Positions 18,391-28,107 are shown, numbered from the stretch's first letter. The stretch is 64,000 bases of DNA from Buttiauxella ferragutiae (GCF_001654915.1 NZ_LXEQ01000001.1); one strand, 5' to 3'. Notes: a model not told the origin generated them from the sequence alone. A program made the numbers and translations.

Positions 18391-19535
18391 TGTGCGAGCT
18401 CCAGCACGGCGTCTGCGGCCTGTTCATCTGCGTTACAACGAATTTGCTGATGCAGATCGCGGAAGGTGTCATGCATTTGGTGACTCTGCGCACCGTCTTC
18501 AAGCAACGGGCCCAGCGCCTTCGCAAGCGCATTGGGCTCACACTCATCCTGCAATAACTCTTTAACCAGTTCACGGCCAGCCAGCAGATTTGGCAATGAA
18601 ACGTAATCAGTTTTAACCAGGCGCTTCGCAAGCCAGAAAGTGAACGGCTTCATGCGATAACCAACCACCATCGGGCATTTCGCCAACATGCACTCCAGTG
18701 CAGCGGTACCCGATGCCAGCAATGCGGCATCGCTCGCCACCATCGCTTCGCGCCCTTGCCCATTGAGCAAGTGCATCGTCAAGTCTGGAGCGACTTCAGC
18801 TTTGATTCGTTCGAATTGTTCACGACGTTTGGCATTAACCAGCGGAACAACGATTTCCAGACTCGGAAAACGTTCACGCAGCAAAAGTGCTGTTTTGAGA
18901 AAATCTGCGCTGAGCATTTCAACTTCTGCACCGCGGCTACCAGGCAACAGTGCCAGGCATTTAGCCTCAGGGGAAATACCTAAAGTCGCGCGTGCGGCAT
19001 TTTTATCAGGGTCAAGCGGCATAGCATCCGCCATGGTATGACCGATAAACCGACACGGCACATTAAATCTATCGTAAAACGCTTTTTCGAAAGGCAGAAA
19101 TGCGAGCACTAAATCCGTTGCTCTGCCAATTTTGAAAACACGTTTTTGACGCCATGCCCAAACAGAAGGACTGACGTAATGAATGGTACGAATACCCTGC
19201 TTTTTGAGATTACCTTCCAGCGTGATGTTAAAATCAGGCGCATCGATACCGACAAAAACATCTGGCTGTAATTCTGTGAAACGGCGAGTCAAATCAGCAC
19301 GAATATGAAGTAATCGACGCAGGCGACCCAGCACTTCAACAATGCCCATCACGGCCAACTCTTCCATTTCATACCAGGCTTCACAACCTTCAGCCTGCAT
19401 CAATGGCCCAGCGACACCCACGAAGCGAGCATCAGGAACACGAGCTTTTAATGCACGAATCAGACCTGCACCAAGAATATCGCCGGAAGTTTCTCCGGCG
19501 ACCAGGGCAATCGTAAGCGGACGACCAGGCTTCAT
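18387..19535 (-). CDS. lpxB: lipid-A-disaccharide synthase
   Basis: LpxB is a GT19 peripheral inner-membrane enzyme that joins UDP-2,3-diacylglucosamine and lipid X to form the lipid A disaccharide. The 382 residues match E. coli. Recognisable parts are the N-terminal VAGETSGDILGAGLI, the GIDAPDFN region, and the C-terminal SGTAALECMLAKCPMVVGYR where UDP binds. lpxA precedes it with no intergenic gap and rnhB follows with a four-base overlap. Confidence 0.98.
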   Translation of the reverse strand: MKPGRPLTIALVAGETSGDILGAGLIRALKARVPDARFVGVAGPLMQAEGCEAWYEMEELAVMGIVEVLGRLRRLLHIRADLTRRFTELQPDVFVGIDAPDFNITLEGNLKKQGIRTIHYVSPSVWAWRQKRVFKIGRATDLVLAFLPFEKAFYDRFNVPCRFIGHTMADAMPLDPDKNAARATLGISPEAKCLALLPGSRGAEVEMLSADFLKTALLLRERFPSLEIVVPLVNAKRREQFERIKAEVAPDLTMHLLNGQGREAMVASDAALLASGTAALECMLAKCPMVVGYRMKPFTFWLAKRLVKTDYVSLPNLLAGRELVKELLQDECEPNALAKALGPLLEDGAQSHQMHDTFRDLHQQIRCNADEQAADAVLELAQ

Positions 19536-20324
19536 TTAGCGAATCAGACCACGAGTTGAACGAGCGAAGAATTCAACGAATGCGTTCACTTCTGGATGTT
19601 GCTCGGCAATTTGAGCAATCTCAGGCTTAGCTTCTTCGAAGGTTTTCCCGCTGCGGTAGAGAATTTTATACGCATTACGAACTGCGTGGATTGCTTCTCT
19701 ACTGAAACCGCGGCGTTTAAGCCCTTCGATATTGACGCCAAATGGTGTCGCGTGGTTGCCCTGCGCAATAACATACGGTGGAACATCTTGTGCTACACCA
19801 GAGCAGCCACCCACCATCACGTGCGCACCGATAATACAGAACTGGTGCACCGCGGTCATGCCGCCGATGATGGCAAAATCATCAACGCAAACGTGACCAG
19901 CAAGTGTTGCGTTATTCGCGAGGATACAACGATTACCAACCGTACAATCATGCGCCACGTGGGCGTTAATCATCAGTAAGTTATCGCTACCCACCTTCGT
20001 CAAGCCACCGCCCTGTTCTGTTCCACGATGGATGGTTACGCTTTCGCGAATGCGGTTGCGGTCGCCAATTTCCACTCGGGTTGGTTCACCAGCATATTTA
20101 AGATCCTGGTTCACTTCACCAATGGACGCGAACTGATATATCTCGTTATCGCGACCAATAGTCGTATGACCATTTACCACAACATGAGACTTCAGAACGG
20201 TACCGTCACCGATCTCAACATGCGGACCAACAATACAAAACGGACCAATATGAACGTTAGCACCGATGACGGCACCTTCTTCCACAATGGCTGATGGATG
20301 AATAAAGGCGGATTTATCAATCAC
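19536..20324 (-). CDS. lpxA: acyl-ACP-UDP-N-acetylglucosamine O-acyltransferase
   Basis: LpxA moves a 3-hydroxyacyl chain from ACP to the 3-OH of UDP-GlcNAc, the first step of lipid A synthesis. The 262-residue protein is a left-handed beta helix built from hexapeptide repeats, with the catalytic histidine in NAHVAHDCTVGN (His125 in E. coli) and a C-terminal helical tail ending STRGLIR. The start is GTG at 20324, three bases after the fabZ stop, as in E. coli. Confidence 0.98.
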   Translation of the reverse strand: MIDKSAFIHPSAIVEEGAVIGANVHIGPFCIVGPHVEIGDGTVLKSHVVVNGHTTIGRDNEIYQFASIGEVNQDLKYAGEPTRVEIGDRNRIRESVTIHRGTEQGGGLTKVGSDNLLMINAHVAHDCTVGNRCILANNATLAGHVCVDDFAIIGGMTAVHQFCIIGAHVMVGGCSGVAQDVPPYVIAQGNHATPFGVNIEGLKRRGFSREAIHAVRNAYKILYRSGKTFEEAKPEIAQIAEQHPEVNAFVEFFARSTRGLIR

Positions 20325-20327
20325 GTA

Positions 20328-20783
20328 TTAACTCTCCCGGCTGCGGGCACACATCATAGTTGCTTCGCAGACAATTTTACCGTCAACAGTTGCCACGCCT
20401 TTGAAGCGCGTCAGACCACGGCGGGTTTTCTCGAAAGTAACTTCCATGACCATCTGGTCACCAGGCACGACTGGGCGCTTGAAACGTGCTTCATCAATAC
20501 CAGCAAAGTAATAAAGCTCACCAGGTTCCAGTTTGCCTACGCTTTTAAACGCAAGAATACCGGTGGCTTGCGCCATCGCTTCAAGAATCAAAACACCTGG
20601 GAAAATCGGTTTACCAGGGAAGTGGCCCTGGAAAAACGGCTCGTTTACTGAGACATTTTTTACTGCACGTAAAAAACGGCCTTCTTCAAAATCCAGCACG
20701 CGATCTACCAGCAAGAACGGGTAACGGTGCGGCAGAAGTTCTAAAATCTCTTCGATGTGCAGAGTATGAGTGTCGATAGTCAA
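20328..20783 (-). CDS. fabZ: 3-hydroxyacyl-ACP dehydratase FabZ
   Basis: FabZ dehydrates 3-hydroxyacyl-ACP in fatty acid elongation and competes with LpxA for 3-hydroxymyristoyl-ACP, so its position before lpxA is meaningful for membrane balance. The hot-dog fold motif GHFPGKPIFPGVLILEAMAQ carries the catalytic His and Glu. The start used is TTG at 20783 with AGGAAGAG upstream, giving 151 residues as in E. coli, which also uses TTG. A longer frame from another TTG at 20810 lacks support. Confidence 0.97.
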   Translation of the reverse strand: MTIDTHTLHIEEILELLPHRYPFLLVDRVLDFEEGRFLRAVKNVSVNEPFFQGHFPGKPIFPGVLILEAMAQATGILAFKSVGKLEPGELYYFAGIDEARFKRPVVPGDQMVMEVTFEKTRRGLTRFKGVATVDGKIVCEATMMCARSRES

Positions 20784-20824
20784 GATACTCTTCCTGTCTA
20801 AATGTACCAAATGACAATAATAAC

Positions 20825-20861
20825 ACGGCCTGCGGCTATCTCGGGATAGCTAGCAGGCCGC
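20825..20861. other. intergenic hairpin between lpxD and fabZ
   Basis: CGGCCTGC (20826-20833) pairs with GCAGGCCG (20853-20860), with an inner GCTATC / GATAGC stem. There is no T-run on the minus strand, so it is not a standard terminator. It may stabilise or process the lpxD-fabZ message. Function is unknown. Confidence 0.6.
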
Positions 20862-20899
20862 AAATCAGTAAGCACTAACGCGTCTTGGGCGGGTGACTT

Positions 20900-21925
20900 T
20901 TAGTCTTGTTGATTGATTTTTTTCTCAACTGATTTCAAGCGCTTGCTGATTTCGTCGATATTCATCACCAACGCGGCTGTTTTACGCCACACTTTGTTTG
21001 GCTGTAGTGGAATACCTGAGGAGTAAACTCCCGGTTCTGTGATTGGGCGCATTACCATGCCCATTCCAGTCACGGTGACTTTATCGCAGATTTCCATATG
21101 ACCATTGATAACACTGGCACCGCCAATCATACAGTAGCGCCCAATTTTCAGGCTACCAGCCATGATGACACCACCAGCAACGGCAGTATTGTCGCCAATC
21201 ACAACGTTATGTGCAATCTGGCATTGATTATCGATGATAACACCATTGCCAATAATCGTGTCGTCCAGTGCACCACGGTCGATTGTTGTACATGCACCAA
21301 TTTCAACACGATCGCCAATGATCACTCGGCCAAGCTGGGGGATCTTCACCCAGTTTCCACGATCGTTAGCATAACCAAAACCATCAGAACCAATGACAGT
21401 ACCGGACTGAACCAGGCACTGCTCACCAATCTGGATTTCGTGATAGATCGACACATTCGCCCACAGGCGAGTGCCAGCACCAATATTGGTGTTTTTGCCC
21501 ACGAAACAGCCAGGGCCAATCACGACATTATCGCCCAGCACTACGCCAGATTCGATAACCGCATTAGCGCCAATGGCAACATTTTTACCCAACGTCGCAG
21601 TCGCATCAACCACCGCGCCTGGCGCGATATTTTGAGCAGGTTGCGGCGTGGAATCAAGAATTTGCGCCATACGAGCATAAGTCAGGTAGGGGTTCTTCAC
21701 TACCAAAGCTGCGCTATGTGCGAAAGGAAGATCGGCTTCAGTCATCACGACGGCAGAAGCCTGGCAAACAGCCAATTGCTCACGATAACGAGGGTTTACC
21801 ATGAATGTAATTTGGCCTGCTTTTGCCGTTTGCATAGATGCAACGCCGGTGATGACGAGTTCGCCATCACCGTGCAATTCTGCATCCAACTGCTGGGCTA
21901 AATCAGCCAGTCGAATTGAAGACAT
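20900..21925 (-). CDS. lpxD: UDP-3-O-(3-hydroxymyristoyl)glucosamine N-acyltransferase
   Basis: LpxD adds the second 3-hydroxyacyl chain, to the 2-amino group, in lipid A synthesis (third step). The 341 residues match E. coli: an N-terminal uridine-binding domain, a hexapeptide-repeat beta helix (about 100-300) with the catalytic His in CQIAHNVVIGDNT, and a C-terminal helix. It follows skp by three bases. A 116-base gap with a hairpin separates it from fabZ. Confidence 0.98.
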   Translation of the reverse strand: MSSIRLADLAQQLDAELHGDGELVITGVASMQTAKAGQITFMVNPRYREQLAVCQASAVVMTEADLPFAHSAALVVKNPYLTYARMAQILDSTPQPAQNIAPGAVVDATATLGKNVAIGANAVIESGVVLGDNVVIGPGCFVGKNTNIGAGTRLWANVSIYHEIQIGEQCLVQSGTVIGSDGFGYANDRGNWVKIPQLGRVIIGDRVEIGACTTIDRGALDDTIIGNGVIIDNQCQIAHNVVIGDNTAVAGGVIMAGSLKIGRYCMIGGASVINGHMEICDKVTVTGMGMVMRPITEPGVYSSGIPLQPNKVWRKTAALVMNIDEISKRLKSVEKKINQQD

Positions 21926-21928
21926 TAC

Positions 21929-22429
21929 TTATTTAACCTGTTTCAGAACATCTGAAGTGATGTCTTTTACACTGCTGCCTGCATAAGCAACGGTGTTAGT
22001 ATCCAGAACTACGTCGTAGCCTTTGTCGTCAGCAACTTTCTTCACTGCGCTCTGAATACGAGTAACCAGTTTACCACGTTCTTCGTTAGAACGACGGTTA
22101 CGGTCTTGTTCAAAAGCTTGAGCTTTGGTCTGGAACTGCTGGCGCTGAGCCATCAGATCTTTTTCCATTTTGCTACGGTCAGCAGCTTTCATGGTAGAAC
22201 CATCACGTTGCAGCTTTTGCATTTTGGATTGCAGATCGCCTTCCATATTCTGCAACTCGCTCGCGCGGCCTTTGAACTCGTTTTCCAAAGTTTTGGACAC
22301 ACCGGTGCTCTGTGCAACCTGTTGGAACAGATTACCCATGTTCACTACAGCAATGCTGTCAGCTGCTTGAACACTGGCTGATGCAGCCATAGCGAGGCCA
22401 AGACCTGCGGCAAATAACCACTTTTTCAC
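21929..22429 (-). CDS. skp: periplasmic chaperone Skp
   Basis: Skp (OmpH) is a trimeric periplasmic holdase that keeps unfolded outer-membrane proteins soluble until BamA inserts them. The 166-residue precursor has a Sec signal ending ASVQA about residue 22. A long Gln/Lys/Glu-rich stretch (about 50-130) forms the coiled-coil tentacles, and NTVAYAGSSVKDITSDVLKQ closes the body. The start is GTG at 22429. It lies between bamA and lpxD, and its partner bamA is directly upstream. Confidence 0.97.
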   Translation of the reverse strand: MKKWLFAAGLGLAMAASASVQAADSIAVVNMGNLFQQVAQSTGVSKTLENEFKGRASELQNMEGDLQSKMQKLQRDGSTMKAADRSKMEKDLMAQRQQFQTKAQAFEQDRNRRSNEERGKLVTRIQSAVKKVADDKGYDVVLDTNTVAYAGSSVKDITSDVLKQVK

Positions 22430-22549
22430 AATTAACTCCTTACCATCCCGTATGTGTCCTGAGACACTCTTTTTGCGAGTGCCAGTTCTGCATTTAGCGA
22501 ACTGGCATCAACGCGACACTGCTTACTCGCATTCCTTTGCGCAAAACAA

Positions 22550-24958
22550 TTACCAGGTTTTACCAATGTTAAACTGGAATTGTTCCGCTTTGTCACCTTC
22601 ATATTTCTTGAACGGTTGGGCATAAGAGAATACCAACGGCCCTAATGGTGACATCCATTGCAATGCTATACCTGCTGACATACGAATATTGCTTGGGTCA
22701 CTGTAATCAGGAATCCCATCAGCAGAATACTTCTCATTATCCCAGTTTGTATCCCAAACGGTACCCATGTCCATGAACAAGGAAGTACGAACTGAGTTCG
22801 CGTACTTATCGCTCAGGAATGGTGTTGGCGTGATAAGTTCTAAACTTGCCACAGCCATTGCGTTACCACCGACTGCATCGTCGGATGAGCAATACCCGTT
22901 AGGCTGGTCGCAATTATCATTTCCAGGACCACCAATATAGACCGCTTTCGGACCAATGTTGTTGGACTGGAAGCCACGGACTGTACTGGAACCACCGGCA
23001 TAGAAGTTTTCATAGAACGGCATTTCTTTGCCGCCCAAGCCATCACCGTAACCAATACGAGCACGGCCTAACATTACCCAGGTATGATCATCATCAATTG
23101 GGAAGTAGCTTGCTGTATCAAACGTGACTTTGTAGAACTCGTTGTCAGAACCTGGTACGGTCACTTTACCGTTCAGGTTCACACGTGAACCTTCCGTTGG
23201 GAAGTAACCACGGTCAAGTTTGTTATACGTCCAGCCATAGTTCAGCGTGAAGTCATCTGCCGCAAAACCATTATCAGTCGACGTAGTACCCGCTGATTGA
23301 CCCATTGAATCCAGGTAACGCCACATCGCAACCTGCGGCTGCATGTTGGACAGGTCGTTGTGGACATAACCTACACCAAGACGCAACGTGTTGTTTTCAT
23401 TAACCGGGAAACCAAGGGTTCCATCCACACCATAACTTTTGTTGGTGTAGTCAGAAAGGTCCGCGTCATCTGCTTTAAAGTCGTTGTAGAAGACACGACC
23501 GCCAAGGCTCACACCATCAACTGTAAAGTACGGGTCGGTTAAGGACAATTCCGCATATGTCTGATAATCGTTTTTGGTCCCGTTGATACCGACAGAGTAA
23601 CCCGTTCCAAGCCAGTTATCCTGCTGGACACCCACCTGGAAGCTGATACCACTTTCAGTACCGTAACCGATACCAAAGTTGAAGCTACCGGTATTACGCT
23701 CCTTAACTTTGTAAACCACATCAACCTGGTCAGGGCTACCTGACACACGCTGCGTGTCGACATCTACAGTTTCGAAGTATCCCAGACGGTTCAGACGTTC
23801 TTTGCCTGAGTCGACAAGGTCACTACCCAGCCACGTTCCTTCCATTTGGCGCATTTCGCGACGCAGGACAGAATCTTTACTGGTGTCGTTACCTTCAAAG
23901 CGAATTTTACGTACGTAGTAACGGTTACCTGAATCAACGTTAACATGCAGTTTAACGGTCTTGTCTGCATCATTGATTTCAGGTTGTGTTTGCACGCGCG
24001 GATAGGCGTAACCATAACGACCCAACAATTTCTTGATGTCGTCTTCCATTTTGGTCACTTTAGTGCCGTTATAAAGCTCGCCCGGCTTGAGCTTAGTCAG
24101 CGTTTCAATTTCTGCTGAGTGCCCAGCCAGATTACCGCTCACCGTCACGCCAGCAATCTTATACTGATCACCTTCTGTCACGTTGATGGTAACGTAAATG
24201 CTTTTCTTATCAGGCGTCAGGCTGACCTGGGTAGAATCGATGTTAAAGCGTGCATAACCACGATCCAGGTAGTAACTGCGCAGTGTTTCGAGATCACCAG
24301 CAAGCTTCTGCTTCTGATATTTACGATCGCCCACCACGTTCCACCACGGCACCTCATCACGCAACTGGAAGTGCGAAATGAGCTCGTCAGTAGTAAACGC
24401 ATGGTTGCCCACAATGTTGATTTGTTGAATTTTGGCGGAAACGCCTTCCTGGAATACCAGTTTCAGGTCAACACGGTTACGCGGCAGTGGCGTAACAACG
24501 GCTTTCACGCTGGCACTGTATTTACCAACGCTGTAATAGAAATCTTCCAGCCCTTTTTCAATATCGGCCAGGGTTGTTCTGTCCAGTGACTCACCGACAC
24601 GCACGCTAGAAGCCTCGAGGTTCTGTTTAAGCATGTCGTCCTTCACGGACTTGTTACCAGAGAAAGTAATACTCGCGATTGTCGGGCGTTCTTTCACCTG
24701 TACAACCAACGTTTCACCATCACGCAGCACCCGGACATCTTCGAAGTTCCCGGTAGCAAAAAGTGAACGGATAGTATTACTGATATCCTCGTCAGAGACA
24801 GTATCGCCTACGCGAACCGGCATGCTGAGGAGGGCCGCACCGACGGCGACTCGCTGCAGGCCTTCGAAATGAATATCCTTCACCACGAACCCGTCTGCAC
24901 CGTATACGGTGGCGCTGCTAAACAGCAGCGACGCTATGAGCAACTTTTTCATCGCCAT
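22550..24958 (-). CDS. bamA: outer-membrane protein assembly factor BamA
   Basis: BamA is the essential Omp85 insertase that folds beta-barrel proteins into the outer membrane. The 802-residue precursor (810 in E. coli) has a 20-residue signal, five POTRA domains (about 21-420) and a 16-strand barrel. VRGFQSN, with the conserved loop-6 VRGF, sits near residue 650, and the C-terminal strand ends FNIGKTW. The main difference from E. coli is a shorter, cysteine-containing extracellular loop after VRGF (about 660-690), a surface-exposed variable part. skp and lpxD follow on the same strand. Confidence 0.98.
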   Translation of the reverse strand: MAMKKLLIASLLFSSATVYGADGFVVKDIHFEGLQRVAVGAALLSMPVRVGDTVSDEDISNTIRSLFATGNFEDVRVLRDGETLVVQVKERPTIASITFSGNKSVKDDMLKQNLEASSVRVGESLDRTTLADIEKGLEDFYYSVGKYSASVKAVVTPLPRNRVDLKLVFQEGVSAKIQQINIVGNHAFTTDELISHFQLRDEVPWWNVVGDRKYQKQKLAGDLETLRSYYLDRGYARFNIDSTQVSLTPDKKSIYVTINVTEGDQYKIAGVTVSGNLAGHSAEIETLTKLKPGELYNGTKVTKMEDDIKKLLGRYGYAYPRVQTQPEINDADKTVKLHVNVDSGNRYYVRKIRFEGNDTSKDSVLRREMRQMEGTWLGSDLVDSGKERLNRLGYFETVDVDTQRVSGSPDQVDVVYKVKERNTGSFNFGIGYGTESGISFQVGVQQDNWLGTGYSVGINGTKNDYQTYAELSLTDPYFTVDGVSLGGRVFYNDFKADDADLSDYTNKSYGVDGTLGFPVNENNTLRLGVGYVHNDLSNMQPQVAMWRYLDSMGQSAGTTSTDNGFAADDFTLNYGWTYNKLDRGYFPTEGSRVNLNGKVTVPGSDNEFYKVTFDTASYFPIDDDHTWVMLGRARIGYGDGLGGKEMPFYENFYAGGSSTVRGFQSNNIGPKAVYIGGPGNDNCDQPNGYCSSDDAVGGNAMAVASLELITPTPFLSDKYANSVRTSLFMDMGTVWDTNWDNEKYSADGIPDYSDPSNIRMSAGIALQWMSPLGPLVFSYAQPFKKYEGDKAEQFQFNIGKTW

Positions 24959-24991
24959 CGTTGTTATGCGTTCTTCCTAACCTAATTCTCT

Positions 24992-26344
24992 CTAAAACCG
25001 AGAGAAATCATTGAAAAGTGCAAGCCCCATCAACAGCACCAGCAATATAGAGCCAATGCGGTAACTAAAGTCTTGAACTCGCTCGGAAACCGGCCCACCT
25101 TTCAGTTTCTCAATCGCCAAAAAGAGCAGATGCCCCCCGTCCAGGACGGGTAACGGAAACAGGTTGATAATCCCCAGATTGACGCTAATCAGCGCCAGGA
25201 ACATCAGATAGTAAATCAACCCAGATTCCGCTGACATACCAGCCCCTTGAGCTATGGAGATTGGCCCACTGAGGTTATTCAGCTTGATGTCACCGGTTAT
25301 TAATTTTCCCAGCATATTGACCGTAAGCTTCATCAGTTGCCAGGTTTTATCCGTGGCTTCCGCAACAGCCGCAAACGGCCCATACTGGCGTACTGTTTTA
25401 TACTCATCCGGTAGCGGGATAACCTTTGGAACCACACCCGCAAACCCTTCAGCCTTCGCTTTACCCGGTTTTGTATCCGGTATCAACGTTAAAGACAAGA
25501 GCGCCCCTTGTCTTTCTATTTCTAGCTCCAGTGGCTGACCTGGATTGTCACGCACCTGACTAACAAATTCTGTCCACTGAGTCAGTGCCGCACCGTTGAC
25601 TTTAGCGATCCTGTCTCCAGCTTGCAAACCCGCTTTTTCCGCTGCGGAATTTGGCTGTACTTCCTGTAGTGCTGTCTCAATCTGCGGACGACGTGGTTCG
25701 ATACCTAAAGAAGTGATCGGATTCTGCTTTTCTGGGTCAAATTGCCAGTGGCGCAAATCAAGCGTTTTTTCACTTTTCAGATTCGAGCCCAACGGTGCCG
25801 TCGTCATCTTGACGCTGTCATCGCCAATTTTGCCCATTAACGCAAGTTGAACTGATTCCCAATCAGGCGTTTCGATACCATCTATCGCTTTAAGTTCCGT
25901 GCCTTGTGCAATTTGTGCTTCGGCCGCTATCGAGTTGGGCATAACTTCGCCAACAATCGGACGAACACCGGGCACACCAATGATAAACACAAGCCAATAA
26001 GCAAACACAGCGAAGATAAAGTTAGCAATCGGACCGGCAGCAATAATTGCTGCTCGTTGAGAAACAGTTTTGTTATTGAAAGCCTGATGGCGCAGTTCCG
26101 GGCTAACCGGCTCAACACGTTCATCAAGCATTTTGACGTAGCCGCCAAGAGGGATTAGGGCAATGACAAATTCGGTACCATGACGGTCAGTGCGACGCCA
26201 GAGCGCTTTACCAAAACCAATGGAAAAGCGCTCTACTTTTACGCCGCAGCGACGAGCAACCCAAAAATGGCCGAACTCATGCACGGTAATTAACACACCC
26301 AGTGCAACGATAAATGCAGCCAAATTCCAGAGTAAGCTCAACAT
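24992..26344 (-). CDS. rseP: sigma-E regulator intramembrane zinc protease RseP
   Basis: RseP is the site-2 protease that cuts anti-sigma factor RseA within the inner membrane after DegS cleavage, releasing sigma-E; it also clears signal peptides. The 450 residues (as in E. coli) show the metal-binding HEFGH at 22-26 in the first membrane segment, two periplasmic PDZ domains (about 115-310) and the second active-site motif PLPVLDGGH near 400. The gene is immediately followed by bamA, which the sigma-E response itself supports. Confidence 0.98.
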   Translation of the reverse strand: MLSLLWNLAAFIVALGVLITVHEFGHFWVARRCGVKVERFSIGFGKALWRRTDRHGTEFVIALIPLGGYVKMLDERVEPVSPELRHQAFNNKTVSQRAAIIAAGPIANFIFAVFAYWLVFIIGVPGVRPIVGEVMPNSIAAEAQIAQGTELKAIDGIETPDWESVQLALMGKIGDDSVKMTTAPLGSNLKSEKTLDLRHWQFDPEKQNPITSLGIEPRRPQIETALQEVQPNSAAEKAGLQAGDRIAKVNGAALTQWTEFVSQVRDNPGQPLELEIERQGALLSLTLIPDTKPGKAKAEGFAGVVPKVIPLPDEYKTVRQYGPFAAVAEATDKTWQLMKLTVNMLGKLITGDIKLNNLSGPISIAQGAGMSAESGLIYYLMFLALISVNLGIINLFPLPVLDGGHLLFLAIEKLKGGPVSERVQDFSYRIGSILLVLLMGLALFNDFSRF

Positions 26345-26355
26345 ATAACCTTCCG

Positions 26356-27213
26356 TTAAATCGTCCTGAATACCAGCAATAACAGACAGGCAAATACCGG
26401 TACTGCTGCTGTAAGGCTATCAATGCGGTCAAGGATACCACCATGACCGGGGATCAGGTGACCGCTATCTTTAATCCCAGCTTCGCGCTTAAACATGCTT
26501 TCGGTTAAGTCACCAAGAACTGAAGCCAGAGCCGCAACGACCGAACAGGTCAACAGGATAGCCGGTGACACATCCAGGTTCGCCCACATGCCGAACAGCA
26601 CTGAGATAATCGCAGAAGTGAACAAGCCACCGAAGAAGCCCTGCCATGTTTTGCCAGGCGATACTTTCGGAGCTAGTTTATGTTTGCCAAACATTTTGCC
26701 AAACATATACGCTCCGGAGTCCGCGCCCCAGACCAGTACCATTACATACAACAGCCAGATTGAACCGGTGTAGTGGTTGATATCGTAATGCCAGTTACGC
26801 AGTACAATCATGCCCCAGAAAAACGGCACGATCGTCAGCACACCAAATACCAAACGCAGTGTTTTTGAATTACGCCAAATGGATGCAGAGCCCGGATAGA
26901 ACAACACCAGTAGCAGTGCCGCAAACCACCAGGCAAGCGATGCCCAAAGTGACGCCTCAATGAGCGGAATATGGACCGTACGCTGGTATTCGGGCAATGC
27001 AAACAACATCAGCGCCAATAACAGGCCGCACAGCACAGCAAGCCATACTCGTTGAGAGCGTGCTTTAAAGCCTGCCAGTTGCCCCCATTCCCAGGCGGCG
27101 AGCATGCAGACCACCAGAGTGGTAATAGCAAATCCTACGGGTGGGAGCCAAAATAGCGCGGCTATAACCACCGGGATTAAAATAAACGCAGAAAGCAGGC
27201 GATACTTCAGCAA
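26356..27213 (-). CDS. cdsA: phosphatidate cytidylyltransferase
   Basis: CdsA makes CDP-diacylglycerol from phosphatidic acid and CTP, the branch point of phospholipid synthesis at the inner membrane. The 285-residue product has about eight membrane segments and the family signature FKREAGIKDSGHLIPGHGG followed by DRIDS near the C-terminus. The start is TTG at 27213; the length and first residues MLKYRLLSAF match E. coli CdsA. It lies 18 bases after uppS and 11 before rseP. Confidence 0.97.
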   Translation of the reverse strand: MLKYRLLSAFILIPVVIAALFWLPPVGFAITTLVVCMLAAWEWGQLAGFKARSQRVWLAVLCGLLLALMLFALPEYQRTVHIPLIEASLWASLAWWFAALLLVLFYPGSASIWRNSKTLRLVFGVLTIVPFFWGMIVLRNWHYDINHYTGSIWLLYVMVLVWGADSGAYMFGKMFGKHKLAPKVSPGKTWQGFFGGLFTSAIISVLFGMWANLDVSPAILLTCSVVAALASVLGDLTESMFKREAGIKDSGHLIPGHGGILDRIDSLTAAVPVFACLLLLVFRTI

Positions 27214-27231
27214 AGGTGACCCCCAACAGGC

Positions 27232-27984
27232 TTACTCACTACCAGGTGCCGTGCCGCCAAAACGACGCTCTCGATTTGCAAAAGCATGTAGTGCACCTTC
27301 AAAGTCTTGTTCATCGAAATCAGGCCAAAGAACATCAGTGAAATAAAGTTCTGCATAGGCAATCTGCCAAATCAGAAAGTTACTGATACGATGCTCTCCC
27401 CCTGTCCTAATTACTAAATCTACGGGAGCCAGTTCATTCATGCAGATTTGCTGACTCAGCATCTCTTCATCAATCTGGTCTGGGCGCAATAAGCCTTCCT
27501 GTACCTGTTCGGCAAGATGCCGCACTCCCTGAATAATATCCCAACGTCCGCCATAATTCGCGGCAATGTTGAGAGTTAAACCGGTATTGGCACTGGTGAG
27601 GGCTTCGGCTTTGTTAATACGTTCTTGCAGGCGAGCATTGAATCGACTGGTATCACCAATAATCCGCAGACGAACATTGTGTCGATGTAAACTTTTGACT
27701 TCACTGTCTAAAGCCCACACGAACAATTCCATCAACGCGCTGACTTCTTGAGCAGGGCGATTCCAGTTTTCACTACTGAAGGCATAAAGTGTTAGCGCAT
27801 CAATACCGTTGTTTGCTGCAAAACTCACAGCCCGCCGTACTGATTTCGCACCCGCTTTATGGCCGGAAATCCTCATCTTCCCCTGTCGTTTAGCCCAACG
27901 TCCATTACCGTCCATAATGATGGCAACATGACGTGCGCCATGGTCAGATTGTGATTCGCTTAATTGTTGGTTTGCAGACAACAT
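27232..27984 (-). CDS. uppS: (2E,6E)-farnesyl-diphosphate-specific ditrans,polycis-undecaprenyl-diphosphate synthase
   Basis: UppS (IspU) elongates farnesyl diphosphate with eight isopentenyl units to undecaprenyl diphosphate, the lipid carrier for peptidoglycan and O-antigen. The 250-residue protein has the cis-prenyltransferase motif MDGNGRWAK with catalytic Asp25 and the C-terminal RTGGEHRISNFLIWQIAYAEL that binds Mg and IPP. It stands between ispC and cdsA on the same strand. Confidence 0.98.
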   Translation of the reverse strand: MLSANQQLSESQSDHGARHVAIIMDGNGRWAKRQGKMRISGHKAGAKSVRRAVSFAANNGIDALTLYAFSSENWNRPAQEVSALMELFVWALDSEVKSLHRHNVRLRIIGDTSRFNARLQERINKAEALTSANTGLTLNIAANYGGRWDIIQGVRHLAEQVQEGLLRPDQIDEEMLSQQICMNELAPVDLVIRTGGEHRISNFLIWQIAYAELYFTDVLWPDFDEQDFEGALHAFANRERRFGGTAPGSE

Positions 27985-28045
27985 AAGACGTAATTATTCC
28001 CAGATAAGGATTAAGCGGTACTCAGAATGATTTCAGCTTTTACAT

Positions 28046-28071
28046 AAAAAAGCCGTGCTATAACACGGCTT
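28046..28071 (-). terminator. rho-independent terminator after ispC
   Basis: On the minus strand AGCCGTGTTATAGCACGGCT forms an 8-bp stem with a short loop, followed by TTTTTT. It lies about 100 bases after the ispC stop and before uppS, so uppS-cdsA-rseP probably also has its own promoter. Confidence 0.85.
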
Positions 28072-28075
28072 ACCT

Positions 28076-28107
28076 ATCTTTCAGTCAATAATTATCGACT
28101 GAAAGAT
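28076..28107. repeat. perfect 11-bp inverted repeat between ispC and uppS
   Basis: ATCTTTCAGTC (28076-28086) and GACTGAAAGAT (28097-28107) are exact inverted copies separated by ten A/T-rich bases. There is no following T-run. It could be an operator or an RNA hairpin; nothing in the sequence decides between these. Confidence 0.75.

Noticed and set aside
21098..21901. Long plus-strand open frame (267 codons) opposite lpxD
   Set aside because: It is the antisense of a conserved lpxD gene, has no family-like sequence, and is produced by the repetitive hexapeptide codons of lpxD.
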